Source: Siderastrea siderea | Lineage: Eukaryota; Cnidaria; Anthozoa; Scleractinia; Rhizangiidae | Reading direction: 5' to 3' | NCBI GenBank assembly: GCA_964030785.1 | Contig: OZ034971.1 | Location: 31,348,304 to 31,412,303, forward strand | Length of the DNA stretch: 64,000 nt | In this document: piece by piece, positions 38,669 to 50,133 of the stretch | Numbering within the stretch: the first letter of the stretch is position 1 | Layout: each line of letters starts with the position of its first letter | Made by a program: the position numbers and the translations under genes | Notes under the pieces: generated by a model | Database searches by the model: none | What the model saw: the letters and a program-made list of their open reading frames with translations, nothing else | What the model was told of the DNA's origin: nothing

Positions 38669-41600
38669 AATCTTGCATCTCGAACCGTTTTAGCTCGACC
38701 TTCTTGCTAACTCCACCCAAATGCAGTATCTCCCGATTCACTTCTTACAAAATCCGCAGTTGGCCAAAGCTTTAAGTAGGATGAAAATTCCTTGAACATT
38801 TGTTTTTTTATGAAACATGTTAGTGTAGTTCATTTTATTGAAGTTTGTGTTCCTTTTGATCTCGCGTATATTTTGCCTCACGAGAAAAAAAATAACCGTT
38901 CTCTTTTGTCCCACCGTTCCCAAATTCCTCGAACACCTTAGTATCTGAACCTTGTTACGAATTCATAAGTCCAACATTCTCGTCCTATTATTCCATGTTA
39001 AGCAACCCTATCAAAGCGAGGCTAGCTGCACAAACTTTCATTTGATATGAACGGATGTACAACTTACCTCGCTTTGAAGCGTGGCTCAAGACAATTCGAA
39101 AATGGCTTATTTACAAGCCTCAACCCAAGCAAGCAGTCAGTGTAACGAGCTCCTCGTTGAACAATAAAAATTTCATTTTCTTTTATTGGAAGAATTATTG
39201 CTCAACTCATAGCAAAACTCATCAACTAGGAGAGGTGAATGTGACAAATTAAAAGCAAATTCGAAAAATCACACGCTCCACTTGTTCGGTACAGCCAGAT
39301 ATTGATGCTAATAAAGTGTACACAGTGTAGACGAAATATTTGAAATGTCCGTCTATAAAACGGCCACTATCGTCCCCTTAAATATTTCAAATGATAACCC
39401 GAACGATGAAAGCTCAAAGAAACAGAAAACCAAATTATCATTCGGATACAATTTCAGCTGTATCTTACATTTTGGTTACACCGCCCTTCTTACATCAGAC
39501 TACATGAACGGTAGCCTGAGTTGGCTCCTAGCGAAGAGTAGGGTGCAGGTGCGAGCCGAGTGCAGACTGGGGGGGGGGGAACGAAGCGGCGACCGTTCCT
39601 TCGTCTCCTCCGTCAATATATCTAACGTCCTATTCTTCACAAATCTTGTACCCGGAGTCCTCAAGCTTCCTGATCAGCGGGTGGTTCCTGAGAGCCTCTG
39701 GGTTGTAAAAAGTAAAATATGATTTTGTTATTGGCTGTTCAGGGTAACGTAATTAAGAATAGGTAACCGCGGGATTTCTGTGGTACACTTAAGTCTCTCA
39801 TAAGGATCCTCCGCTGACCAAGAAGCCTGACGACTCTGGGCTCGAGATTGACTCCCCTCTAAAGAGCTCGTTCATACGCTAATGAAACGGAGATTTCACT
39901 AAGGGTGTGATAGGTTAACCGAGGGATGCTTTTATTAGTAAAAGCCGCGTTACAGTACACTGGAAAGATTTTAAAAGGTAATTTAACCGCTTTGATTTAT
40001 ATAAGAATTTTTACAAAAACATTTCCACTTCCTCTACTTGCATACCTACTATACTACGCGAGCACAACAGACATATTTCAAATTTACACCTACATCTCAT
40101 ACCAAACAATCTTTTATATAACTGAGATTGTATACATGTGCCAAATATTTCGACTTCTTTTCAGTGGGACACAGCCCAATTCAAATTAAGGTAAAAATAT
40201 TATGTATAATAGGAAGTTTGGGTCCTGTATTCAATACGCAATATAATTTATTTCATAGATAGAAAGAAACTCAAGTTATCAAAAAAAAATCCACTGTGTG
40301 GCTTTTGACTTTTTGAGTTTCGAATCAAATATTAACAACATTATTAAACAATTTCGATTTATATTCTTTGAAAGCCTAAAATTCTGAAAAACTCTTAATT
40401 CAACGAAAATTTGAACTTGATTCTAGAAAAAACTCAACAATTTCTCAAAACTGTGTGATATGACCTGAAACAAATGGACGGAAATTATACGGTGAACGTT
40501 AACTCACCCGTTTAATATTAACATTAATAATTTTCTGAAACTAGTACTCTGTGACTTTGGCGTAGCAAAAACAGAAACACTTGATCGTCTAGTGCATGTT
40601 ATGTATTTTGATGTTATAAAATTTCAAGAATTTTATAAGTATAAGTTATGCATTTTTATTTTGTCTTTTTCTTCATAGTTTGTTTCCATGTCGAGAGGAA
40701 GGCGAATATAAAATGTGGTTTTATCTTACTGTAATGAAAGTAATTCGAAAAGATTAACACACAGATATATCGAGTTTACAAAAGTTCAAGCCTTTAATCA
40801 GTTTATTAATATTAGTAAAACAAGACTGAAACCTTTCGAAAGTCAATAAACAAATAAAAATTACAATTTTTTTGAATGTTGTTCTACTCTCATACTGTAG
40901 ATGATACACACTCAAATGAAAGCCACTGAGCCGCTGTTTCTTTTTCGATATTTTAGAAAATAAAATTTAGAATTATTTTGTTCGTTTTGAACTTAGATTT
41001 TGGGAAGGATGGAAAACAGCAACAAAGGTTACATGGCATTTTGCATAATAAAAATGTTGAGAAAACACAGGATTGCTGAAAACTTTCGTTTGTCCACATA
41101 CTCAAAAGTTAGAATCACATTTTACAAACTGAAATTTGAACTATAGCATTTTGGGGTAAAATCAAGTTCGTTATCCTTGTAATAAGATCGGTTTATAAAG
41201 TGGAACTATGTGGGTTGTTTGGGAGGAGGGGGGGGGGGGATGGGTGTCCCATATGAATGTGACAAGAGTGTTTCCGGAGATTTTGAAAGGATCTCCCTCA
41301 AATCTTTTACAATCCCGTTTTATGGACTTGACATTAGTTTTCTTCCAAAGCTCGAAGGAGCCAAAATATAGTATTAACCTACGATTTCTGGCGATTTAGC
41401 CGGTCATCAATATCGATCACGTTCTTATCTCAGTGCAAGTTTTACGATGGACGGTCATAATTTCTACTTTAATTATACCCCTAAAAGTGTATGAGATAAC
41501 ACAAACATTTGAACAGCCTATCAAAAAAATGTCAAAAGTGCATATTAACAAATCCGTCTCTTTCAAATAGGACAGCCACCTCAACCGGCTAATTATCTTT

Positions 41601-41940
41601 TACGCTCAATTCAAGATGCCAGCCATTTGTGTTTTGCTTTAGGTCAGTACAACTGTTTGCTTTGTCCAGTTTATCCGATTTGGGTTATCTAAAGCATTAG
41701 ACATTGCATTTTTTCAAAGAGTTTCCGAGCTTATTTTATAGAAAATGGCCAGTGTTCATTTAAGGCACTACATATACAGTTAAAAAGGGGTTTCTCTGTC
41801 TACCAGGTTAAAACTTTAATTGGGACCATCTAGAAGTGAGTGTAATTGAATAATAACTGCGTCTCCTCCTCATTCAAGTCACCGGTTTGTCCTCAAGTTG
41901 AAGCCAGGCGCCGCAGTCTTTCCACTTGTGACCCAGAGAG

Positions 41941-44900
41941 ATTGTCCCAGTCTTGTTGCTTTTAATCACCAAACGCCTGTTGCTACTGGCATTGGTCTCC
42001 AGTGTATGATACTCCTCGCTTATTACCACGTTATTGCCTTCACTGTAATTTAGGCTGATTCTCCGAGGCCGGAAAAGGTATTTGCTCTCAAATAGGAAGA
42101 ATGGACTTGATAATGGCTACAAATGAAAAACAGGACGCTTAGTGATTTGGCTTTATTTGGAGGCTCTGAAAAAGGATATCATTGCCGCTTCCAACCGCTA
42201 AATCCCGCGTCATCCCGTCTTAGATTGCTCGTCTTGATCTCGCCTTGAATGGTCTTAGTTTATTGGGGTCGTGATATTTAAAGTGGTTGATTCCTTTTCT
42301 TTTGCTAGGTGATTACTGTCAACCAAATTGCTCCATCGCTGCTCGACCCTGAGTCATATAGGAGACCCTTAAATATGGTAAAATAGTTAGCGTGGAGTAT
42401 ATTCCACAAAGACTGAGGATACTTTGCATAATTGTGTGCTGCCCAGAAATATACAAACATCTCTCTGTGGAATTTAAGAAAACATGTTTACACCTACTTT
42501 GACAACCAAGTTTCCTTTTTCCACAGCTAGAAATTCGCCTGGCATCGCAGCAAGGCTTAATGCCCAGCCTGAGTCTCGTGTTTTGTTTTGTATAACTTGA
42601 AAATCTGTAGAAGGAGGGCAAAGCCGTTAGGTCTCGTCTCACTAATTCAACATTATCCTTTTTTTTTTGGCAATCTCGCTTTGTTCATCAACACTGAAGA
42701 TCTTAGAATTAACATCATTCCACAAGATGCAAAACTCGTTTAACTTGCAAATTCGACAATTTTGAAAGGCCGAGGGATTGGAAGAAGGGGTGGTGGCGGG
42801 GGGGGGTGGGGTGACCCATGTTTAAGTAAAGGAGTGTCGCTTTGTAGGGCAACACGCTCCAAATTAGGTCCTTGTTTAGGGCAAATGACAAAATACACAC
42901 TCTCTTGTTTAACACAGTTTTGAAAGTTTTTTAGAGAGCGGCAAACGTCTCCATATGTAGGATTGCTAAATGTTGTACGAGCCATATTTAACGACAACAG
43001 TCGTTCAACCATACCCGGTTCAGCACAAGTTCAGACCATGTTTAGGTCAGAGTCGCCGGGGCTTAAGACCTAAGATCAGAATTTTCGTGTTTTCGTTTTC
43101 ACTCTTAGAGGTAACATTCTCTCTGACAGCTAACCCGCGTTTTGAAGCCATATTTTTTCCAGCTTAGGTACAGAGGTAACTCTAACCATGATTTTTTAAA
43201 TCTGTTTTAGTCAGTTCTAGTCAAATGATAAATTAATTACTTAATCGATACGAGAACTCAACCACTGTAATTTAGAAAAATGAATATCATCTTACCCGTG
43301 CCTCGATCACTAAAATTCCCTGTAAACGACAGCCTGGGGGCTTGCGGTGGCTTACTTTCTAGTTTAAGATATCTACCAGACTTAAACGATTTGATGGCGT
43401 ACGTCCCTGTTGTTTTCCACCCTGGAGGGAGCTCGCCGTGAGCTATGGACAGGATAAACTGTAGGATCACTCCAAGCTGTAAATAAGAAAAAAAAACATT
43501 AGTTTCAACTGTAACAATTATCGTTGTAGATAGATAAATAAGTAAATGAATAAATAAATAAATAAGTAAGTAAATAAATACGAATGTGAATAGATTTTCT
43601 CAAAATAAAATAAAAAACAATAATACGTTGTTGATTTTTATCAGACAGTGGCTAAGTATTGCATAGATGGCAGCCCGTGCATCCATCTTGTTGGAAGCTC
43701 GATAGATCACGACTTCTTATTTGCGATTTATAAGCCTTTGGATTACTCGCAAGTCTATCCTTGCTGGAGAGGTTACTCTACAGTTTAGGACCAAGGTATC
43801 TTAACGAGTACTTGCCATAGGTAATGTTTTGCGTTAAATCTGGGTAGCACAAAATTCGCCCAACGTTTTCAAGTTGCAATTCATTTTCATCCTGACCATT
43901 TAGCAAAAGATAAACGGTGGGTTAAATTATATCCCTCAGTATACGGCAAACAAATTAAAGAAGGAGTTGAACATCAACACAGCACGAACTTGTATGATTT
44001 TGGCGAACCTCCTCTTATTGAACTTTCAATAATCGAATGCTTCAGATAATTAAATTGGATTGAACTTTCATCTTGTTAAGCCGGCTGGAGTTAAACGAGA
44101 GTAAAAACGTCTGCTAATTATAAAAATATTGAAATCCTCATTGAACCATGCATAGAACGTAAACAACAGGGGACGGGGAACCAATAGCTACTAACTAAAG
44201 CTGCATTTTTAATACCTTTAATTAGCTTAGGTTAAAAAGACAAAAAAAATCTTGTATTAGCCAGAATCTTCCCTTTCTTGCTTTTAAATGTGAATTGAAA
44301 ATGATAACTATGATAAGCCCACAGTCACAAAACAGGTTAAAATTAGCTATAAGTGCGATCATGACCTTGAACTTAATCAGTCTTGACCATATATGTGCTT
44401 CTTGTTTTTTGTTTTTTTTTGTTTTTGTTTTTGTAGACAAACGACGGGTACTTTCACGTATTAGCAACTTTACGACATTGACCAAAATCCTAGCCGGTGA
44501 ATTAATTCTAAATTGGCTTTGGATAAACAACTTTTTGAAAAAAACAACGAATCACATCTACTTCGCCGTTCTCGGAGAGTAATATTCGACTAATAGGAAC
44601 CAAGTGGAGGCACTCATTTACTAAGTTAACGCGTATGTATGCCAGCAGAAAGATTGGACAGAGAGAACGGCAAGACTACTGCGGGCTTAAATACAGCGAA
44701 AGTGGTTTTTTATTCACAAAAGACTTAACACAGATTTATTCCGCACGGGTTCAAGCGTATTCTTATAATATAAAACACACAGAGTAATGCCACCCAGTTG
44801 GGACGCTTGTTGCTCTTTTCTGTAATATTGTTTTCTTAATTTGGTGACACGTCTGCAAACTTTTAGCTGAGCTAAATGCTCCTACGTTTTACATCTCATC

Positions 44901-46426
44901 TGAAAAATTGACGACTTCAAGTTGTTTGTACGTGCTGAGAAAAAAGTTTCCAGCGTTTGGCAAAAGGCAACGGGAAAAATGGACCAAGTGTATTTTAAAA
45001 GGTCATCAAGCACTTGCTTTGATGGTAATTTAATTATAACTCTCTCGATTTGACTGAATGCCCAGGTTGAAAGATCATATTTTTTAAAGTATGGCCAGGA
45101 GTTTCCCCTAAGTTTGAAATGGGAACAAATAATTTCAAACGTGATGAAAAAATTACGGCAAAAGACTGACTGACATTCTATCAGAATACCCATTTCTGAT
45201 TTCTGAGTTGCCCCTCACGAAACCAAATGTGATGAACAGTTTGTTTCTTTTTGCTCAACAGAATCTTTTCATCATATTTTGTTGGATATTTGGTGAAATT
45301 TAGCCAAATCTCATGAAAATTAGGGAAGCAAAATTTTGATATTATGTCAGGACACTGGCACAGGAAAGGGTAGTGCAAAAATTAACTAAATACACAACAC
45401 TCGAACGTTGAAACGGTTTCTTAATAATCCTGTATTTTATAATTATAAAGACGATATATTTTTCCTGCTTAATACCGGTCAAAATAGTATCATTCTTTCA
45501 TTATGTTAGAAAGCTTTACATGTCGACGCAACTTACCACTAGTTGATATGTATCCATCTTTCTAATGTTGTCAGTCCGCGATTTTTAACTTCTGAAGCTA
45601 CAAGTATTCGATAAGGCTGAATGTCTTTGTGAAGAGTCTTTTAAAGGTACCGTTTTCTTTAAATTGTCGAAACTTTACAGGGAGTTTCCCTTTTCATGAT
45701 TGTAACAGACGCTTTAAGGTGAAGCAGTTTTCCTCAAGCAGGGTGTTAAACTGTGCTCAAACGCAACCTTTAATTTTCCTTAAGACATATTTCTTTAAGA
45801 CACACGGGAGAAATTTGTCTGATCTCGCAGTTTTGGTGACGTTCTATTGTTGTGCACTAAGAGGCTACAAAAATCAAAATTCACGCCGACTTTACCTACA
45901 TTATTCGCAGAGAAAGCGAATCTTTTGCATACAGCTATTTTAAAAAGTCGTTATGCACATTTCATTGATTTGTTGCGCCTTGTGACGTACTACGATGACA
46001 AAAACAACTTTCTTTGTTTATGTTTAGAGTTCTCCTTCGACATTTTCCTTCAGAAAATTATTATAGAGCTATGAAGACAGTTTTGGGCCAATCATAACGT
46101 CTGTTTTGTATGGCTTCATTTCTAATCTGCTCTGGAATAAATGTTTATCATTGAATTAACGCACACGATCAGAGTCGAAGATCTTGATACAGAATATGTC
46201 TCTCTGTGGGCACGGATGTCAAGCCAGATAAGGGTTGTTAATTGTTTTACCTTAAATGAAAAGTCTTCACGTTTCAGAAGATTTTTTTGGTCGAGGAGAT
46301 AAAAGAGTATACCTTAAAATAATCGCCAAAGCGACACAAAAGCCAAATGGTCGCAAAATTGTTACTACAAAAATGTATATTAATACATGGTGAAAATTTG
46401 TTCTCACTATTGGATTCGAAACCACA
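41941..46426 (+). repeat. Tandem segmental duplication, unit 3 (interrupted)
   Basis: Third copy. It parallels unit 2 up to about 46420 (unit 2 equivalent about 35420), where the Polinton left terminus begins. Matches include 44590-44700 with 32140-32240 and 45847-46074 with 34863-35100. The rest of the unit, if present, lies beyond the right edge of the window. No host gene seen. Confidence 0.7.
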
Positions 46427-46500
46427 AGTAGTTATATAGTTGGGGGTACGAAAGCATTTTTTTAAAATGCTTTCTTACCAAACCCAACTATATATCTACT
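46427..46500. other. Terminal palindrome able to form a long hairpin
   Basis: AGTAG-TATATAGTTGGG-GGTA-GAAAGCATTTT is followed at once by its complement AAAATGCTTTC-TACC-CCCAACTATATA-CTACT. The outer arm borders host DNA. The true transposon end may be at AGTTGGG (46438) or further out; the palindrome makes this ambiguous. Confidence 0.7.
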
Positions 46501-46536
46501 TTCCATCTGATGGTAATATTTTATGGAAATCTATAT

Positions 46537-46643
46537 GTCGGAAAGGAGCCGAGCAGGCTCGGGAAGTCGTCACTTTAGTGACGAGTGAGGCTCCTTCCAG
46601 CTTATTGTGGGTAGAGACGTAGTCTCGTAGGGCACAATAAGCA
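46537..46643. other. Structured 107-bp repeat, copy 1
   Basis: Predicted from pairing: an outer stem GGAAAGGAG with CTCCTTCC enclosing two hairpins (CCGAG-CAGG-CTCGG and CGTCAC-TTTA-GTGACG), then a 10-bp stem GCTTATTGTG with CACAATAAGC enclosing GAGAC-GTA-GTCTC. It is GC-richer than the surrounding terminal repeat. Function unknown: a structured RNA, a DNA-structure signal or a small parasitic insertion are all possible. Confidence 0.7.
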
Positions 46644-46713
46644 AATATGGTACCAGAGCATTTTTACACATATTGGTTCCATTTCATGTAAATCTATATG
46701 TTTTATTTCATAT

Positions 46714-46820
46714 GTCGGAAAGGAGCCGAGCAGGCTCGGGAAGTCGTCACTTTAGTGACGAGTGAGGCTCCTTCCAGCTTACTGTGGGTAGAGACGTAGT
46801 CTCGTAGGGCACAGTAAGCA
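46714..46820. other. Structured 107-bp repeat, copy 2
   Basis: Starts 177 bp after copy 1 and matches it throughout except for two bases. These two bases pair with each other in the 10-bp stem: T-A (46605, 46637) in copy 1 becomes C-G here. The spacers after both copies also resemble each other and the terminal hairpin (GGTACNNNAGCATTTT-like). Confidence 0.75.
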
Positions 46821-47032
46821 ATATGATACCGAACGCATTTTCCATTTTATGGAATCTTTATGTATTTTATTTCATGAGCGCAATTATTTGGATTTGGATA
46901 CTATATGTTTTTATCTCATGATGTATCCAACGCATTCTTCCATCACGTGACGCCAGACTGCAGGAAGTCTATAATTCTCGGAAAACAGGAAGTTTGAATC
47001 ATATAAAAAAATATCTCATATAATAGTATAGA

Positions 47033-47596
47033 ATGAATTGTAACAAGGAATTACATGATGAACTGAAAGAATCAGGAGATATTGTTTGTCCTTTTTGTGA
47101 CCAAAAATTGGAAGATTCTAATGAAAAACCGAAATATGATGAATGCTGTGATAATCAGTATATTATTAATGACGATGGGATGTTAGCCTGTCTAAGTTGT
47201 GGTATTGTTCAAGGATATAATTATGTGAAAGAATATGTTAATTTTTATGAAAATAGACATAAATTTATTAGAAAATCTGTTTACCATCGAGAGTACCACA
47301 TCAGCAACATATTACTCGATATTGAAGAAAAATATAACATTAAAATATCAAAGTGTCAGAAACATAAGATTGGTGCTATATATGTCGAGATAGGTAAGGT
47401 TCTTAATGAAGTTAATGGTACAAGGAAAAGGATGATTAGCGTAAATTTCATTATGAGAAAGATATTCAAGATGATGGGAATACCTTACAAAAATATTCCA
47501 ATTAGTAAATCGAAAAAAACATTAGCTTTTTACAATCGATATTGGGTAAGTATTATGTCTCTTATTGGTGATAAAATAAAATCTATTGTTGAATGA
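47033..47596 (+). CDS. VLTF3-like late transcription factor (zinc protein)
   Basis: 187 residues. The N-terminal part has CPFC at 19-22, CC at 38-39 and a TFIIB-like ribbon half ACLSCGIVQG around 52-61. The rest is a helical domain starting YHREYHISNILLDIE and ending FYNRYW. Zinc ribbon plus this Y-x-R...H...L pattern is what I associate with the A2L/VLTF3 family of late-gene transcription factors of large DNA viruses and Polinton-like elements. If so it would direct late transcription, perhaps from the TCTAA motif seen before virion-type genes. Its own start lacks that motif and follows ATAATAGTATAGAATG, similar to the polymerase gene. It converges on the next gene with 14 nt overlap. The family call rests on pattern recognition, not a search. 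Confidence 0.6.
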   Translation: MNCNKELHDELKESGDIVCPFCDQKLEDSNEKPKYDECCDNQYIINDDGMLACLSCGIVQGYNYVKEYVNFYENRHKFIRKSVYHREYHISNILLDIEEKYNIKISKCQKHKIGAIYVEIGKVLNEVNGTRKRMISVNFIMRKIFKMMGIPYKNIPISKSKKTLAFYNRYWVSIMSLIGDKIKSIVE

Positions 47597-48074
47597 ACAC
47601 CTTATTATATTTTTTTTCAAATTTGTCAGTTAACGGACACATATCGATAATTATATCATCGAGAATTTTGACGAAATCAAGAAATTCTTTGTCATTATAC
47701 TCCAGTCCTCTCATAAAAGATCGCAAATGTGTTAAAACTTTTTCGTACGAAGTGTATGCGAATTTTGACATCTCAATCTTCCTTTTATAATTTTTAGCCT
47801 CTGAATATGATTTAAGCAAGAGCCCAGAACTGGATATCACTCCAAGAGGAATAGGGTTTAGTGTTACACCACCAACTACAGTCCCAGTTACTATCAAAAA
47901 AACAGATCCAATATTACATGCAAGTTCTGCCTTTTTGTAATATTTAAATGTCATTTTTGCAAGCCAATATTTTTTATGATAGAATTTGTACAATGCTTTC
48001 AACTCAGATATTTGATCTTCCGTTAAATTTTCTGAAACATGGTTCCAATTGAATATGCTTTCACGTCTATCCAT
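47583..48074 (-). CDS. Two-transmembrane protein, SLATT-like
   Basis: 163 residues. A helical N-terminal segment (20-50) leads into two adjacent hydrophobic helices (about 51-70 and 73-88, separated by NP), followed by a long helix (KSYSEAKNYKRKIEMSKFAY) and a charged C-terminal half. This helix, 2TM, helix layout with no catalytic motif resembles the SLATT fold of prokaryotic effectors that act at membranes. In a virus-like element it could be a virion membrane or host-membrane protein. I infer membrane insertion from hydrophobicity only. A 40-codon ORF ends 5 nt upstream on the same strand and may share its transcript. Function unknown. Confidence 0.6.
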   Translation of the reverse strand: MDRRESIFNWNHVSENLTEDQISELKALYKFYHKKYWLAKMTFKYYKKAELACNIGSVFLIVTGTVVGGVTLNPIPLGVISSSGLLLKSYSEAKNYKRKIEMSKFAYTSYEKVLTHLRSFMRGLEYNDKEFLDFVKILDDIIIDMCPLTDKFEKKYNKVFIQQ

Positions 48075-48079
48075 ATATA

Positions 48080-48202
48080 TTATATGGTTACATTTTTTTC
48101 TTTTTTGAACGATTTCTTAATACTGATGTATAATTTTCTGATGTTTCGAACTATTTTTTCTATATTCTCAATAATTTCGTTGATTAAAATAGCTGTTCTC
48201 AT
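48080..48202 (-). CDS. Small 40-residue basic protein
   Basis: Begins MRTAILINEIIENIEKIV and ends in a lysine-rich tail (KKSFKKEK). It has a TCTAAC motif 17 nt before the ATG followed by an ATATA run, the same arrangement as before the capsid genes, which is the main reason to call it real. It stops 5 nt before the two-TM gene. The pattern is a single amphipathic helix; no family recognised. Confidence 0.45.
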   Translation of the reverse strand: MRTAILINEIIENIEKIVRNIRKLYISIKKSFKKEKNVTI

Positions 48203-48356
48203 TATATTATAAAGTTAGATTATTCATTATCTTCTTCGGAATCCTCATTATTTCTTTTGGGATAATAATATATTCTAAAAAGCATTCCATGCTCCAATCA
48301 GATGGATATCCTGCATTGTGCTATATAATAAATGTAAATTTTTTTGTGGAAAGTAA
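48203..48356. other. Intergenic, promoter region of the 40-residue gene
   Basis: AT-rich. It contains the TCTAAC motif on the minus strand and a 28-codon ORF (from about 48289 leftwards, MECFLEY...) too short to call. Nothing else is seen. Confidence 0.5.
48214..48219 (-). promoter_or_regulatory. TCTAA late-type motif, minus strand (40-residue gene)
   Basis: TCTAAC on the minus strand begins 17 nt before the ATG at 48202. Confidence 0.5.
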
Positions 48357-50122
48357 TCACGCACTTGTTTGATACTCGATACGAAGTATAATTGCGTTGT
48401 AACTTTTCCAAATATCATCATTCATATTTAGTTCAAAAGCCAAAATCCCAGACGAAGGCATTTGGAAAGAATTTGGGTTTATTGTCTGATACCACCCACT
48501 TTTTTTTGAGGTAAAATTTCTTGAAGAGCTTAGAGTTCCAGTAAAAAAATTCCGTAAAGATGTTTTGAGTTTCAAAGATATTTTTTTGTGTCTATGTACA
48601 GTGACATGAGAAGAAGAAGAAGTGATTGGACGCGTACTATATATATCAATATTTTTCAAAATCGCTTCACCCGGCAATGACATTATTTCGGCGCCATTTA
48701 AAACAAAATTTTTGTTCCCTTTTGTCGAATTTAAAAAACCGTTTATGTGGTGAATGGAAGAGCGTAGTTGGTGCCCGTTTAAAGACAAATCCGTTTCCAT
48801 TACCATCTTGCCATTTTCAATAACAAAAGCGGTGTCATAGACACTTGGGTCAACATTTGAAATTGTTTCTTTAACACCATAGACAATTAAATGCCCAATT
48901 GTTAATAACGATTGCTTACTGACTGTACCGTGCAGATCGAGATATATAAATTGTGGGGGTGAGCTACCCCATCTGTGAAAATGGATAACTGTTTTGGTGT
49001 ACTTCTCGAATGTTTTGGTTGTTTCATCAGAAATTGAAATCGTTGTTCCTTGAGCTGTTACACTTATCTCATTCATTTCCGGCGGAAACCATTCAACGAC
49101 CATTGTGTAATACCCGACTGGAAGTTTATATAAGTTAAAACCAAGACGTGAGCGCTACTGGAAGGGTGAGCTTTTTTCAAGCAAGAGTTTAAGTTGGTAA
49201 GCTTTTTTATTAATTTGATGTGGAGAATTGGGAAAATCGACAATACCCAAAACCTCGATATTGTTTTCACTCGAAGATTCATCAGTGTCTTCCATCAAGT
49301 ATCTGAAGGCGTCTCGTTTTTGTCCTGAGTTATTGATCTGAGATTCACGAATTTTTTGAGTGACAAGATTTCTCAAATCTTTTATTTCCTCTTGCACAAA
49401 ATCAACATTAACTGCGGATTTTGAATCTCTGTAGTCGGTTTGTAAGTTAATAATTTTATTGTTATTTAAATTCAAGTTTCCAGTCATATTGTTAGTGCCA
49501 TCAACTTTGAGAAACTTTTTTTGTGTCATGTCATCAATTCTGTTGTTAACAAACTCGACACATGCGGCGTCTCTTTGGTTTGATGGAAGATCAAGATTGA
49601 TAATTGAATTATTTTTCATATCAATATCAGATCCTTTATCCAGTTTTTTTTCAAGCTGATTTTCGACATACTTTTTATTAACACAATGGTCTGAATTAAC
49701 TGGATCTTTCACATTTGTGATGAAATTATTGTTCATGTTAATAGATTGCTTCATCAAGCCTCCTTCCTCCTTTGACAAGAATATCTCCCTTTGCGTTTCA
49801 TAACTAATAACCTTGTTGAGATTACCATGAACTGGATAATTGTCTTTTGGGACAACAAGCGACCCTGTCATCGTATCACCTGTTTTTAGCATGAATTTAG
49901 ATGTATCCACACTTGGAATCTAGCTATTTCACTATCTAACTGACTTTTTGTAACCACATCATCATTATTAGTTCCTTGTTTTACATTCACTAATTTTTTA
50001 TTCTGCATATCATAATCATTATTAGCATCTAATTTAAATCCAATACCAGGTAAACCTCTTGAACCTATCTTACCTAGTCCTTGAGAATCATCATGATTAA
50101 GGATACCGTTAGTATAACTCAT
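48357..50122 (-). pseudogene. Fibre-like virion protein, broken by one frameshift and one stop
   Basis: Three open pieces read as one protein of about 588 codons. Piece 1 (50122 to about 49920) starts MSYTNGILNH, has a GLPGIGFKL turn and a first repeat MQNKKLVNV. Piece 2 (about 49919-49155) carries tail-fibre type repeats of the pattern MxNNxIxNLxxPxxxxDAxxxxYV (e.g. MKNNSIINLDLPSNQRDAAC). Piece 3 (49151-48357) is a beta-rich C-terminal part that could be the receptor-binding knob. Piece 1 to 2 needs a -1 shift, best explained by a lost base near 49918, with no slippery site. Pieces 2 and 3 share a frame and are split by a TAG at 49152-49154. It lies downstream of the ATPase on the same strand. 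Confidence 0.7.
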
Positions 50123-50133
50123 ATATTATTGGT

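Larger units (their letters stand above)
26661..41940 (+). repeat. Tandem segmental duplication, unit 2
   Basis: Second copy, about 15.3 kb. It lacks the unit 1 insertions and so shows their empty target sites; for example GCAGTATCTC near 38725 is the pre-insertion form of the TA element at 17094. It contains an internal duplication (30218-31290 versus 32701-33790), a 160-bp tandem duplication at 38349 and several short inverted repeats. The ORFs present are short, lysine/phenylalanine-rich and not conserved between copies, so I call none of them genes. Confidence 0.75.
46427..46995. repeat. Left terminal inverted repeat
   Basis: Inverse match to the right end over CCAAACCCAACT, ACTTTCCATC, ATGGAAATCTATATGT, GATACTATATGTTTT, ATGTATCCAACGCATTCTT, CTGCAGGAAGT and CGGAAAA. 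The left copy is longer because it contains two 107-bp structured repeats that the visible right copy lacks. Confidence 0.85.

Noticed and set aside
865..46400. Host protein-coding genes among the many 60-135 codon ORFs
   Set aside because: None is conserved in frame between the three tandem units, many are translations of inverted or simple repeats, and I see no domain motif or plausible splice structure.
46432..46437. TTATAT as the Polinton target-site duplication
   Set aside because: The right junction is outside the window and the terminal palindrome leaves the left end uncertain, so a duplication cannot be claimed.
46440..46622. 60-codon ORF at the Polinton's left end
   Set aside because: It runs through the terminal hairpin and a structured repeat, and its reading frame is not kept in the second repeat copy.
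46537..46643. Hammerhead-type ribozyme in the structured repeat
   Set aside because: A TGACGA string and a GAAA lie near stems, but CUGANGA and GAAA are not in the required order around three helices and there is no cleavage-site context.
49886..49930. Programmed frameshift in the fibre gene
   Set aside because: The -1 frame has a TAG immediately before the point where it becomes useful, and no slippery heptamer fits the remaining window. A lost base explains it better.
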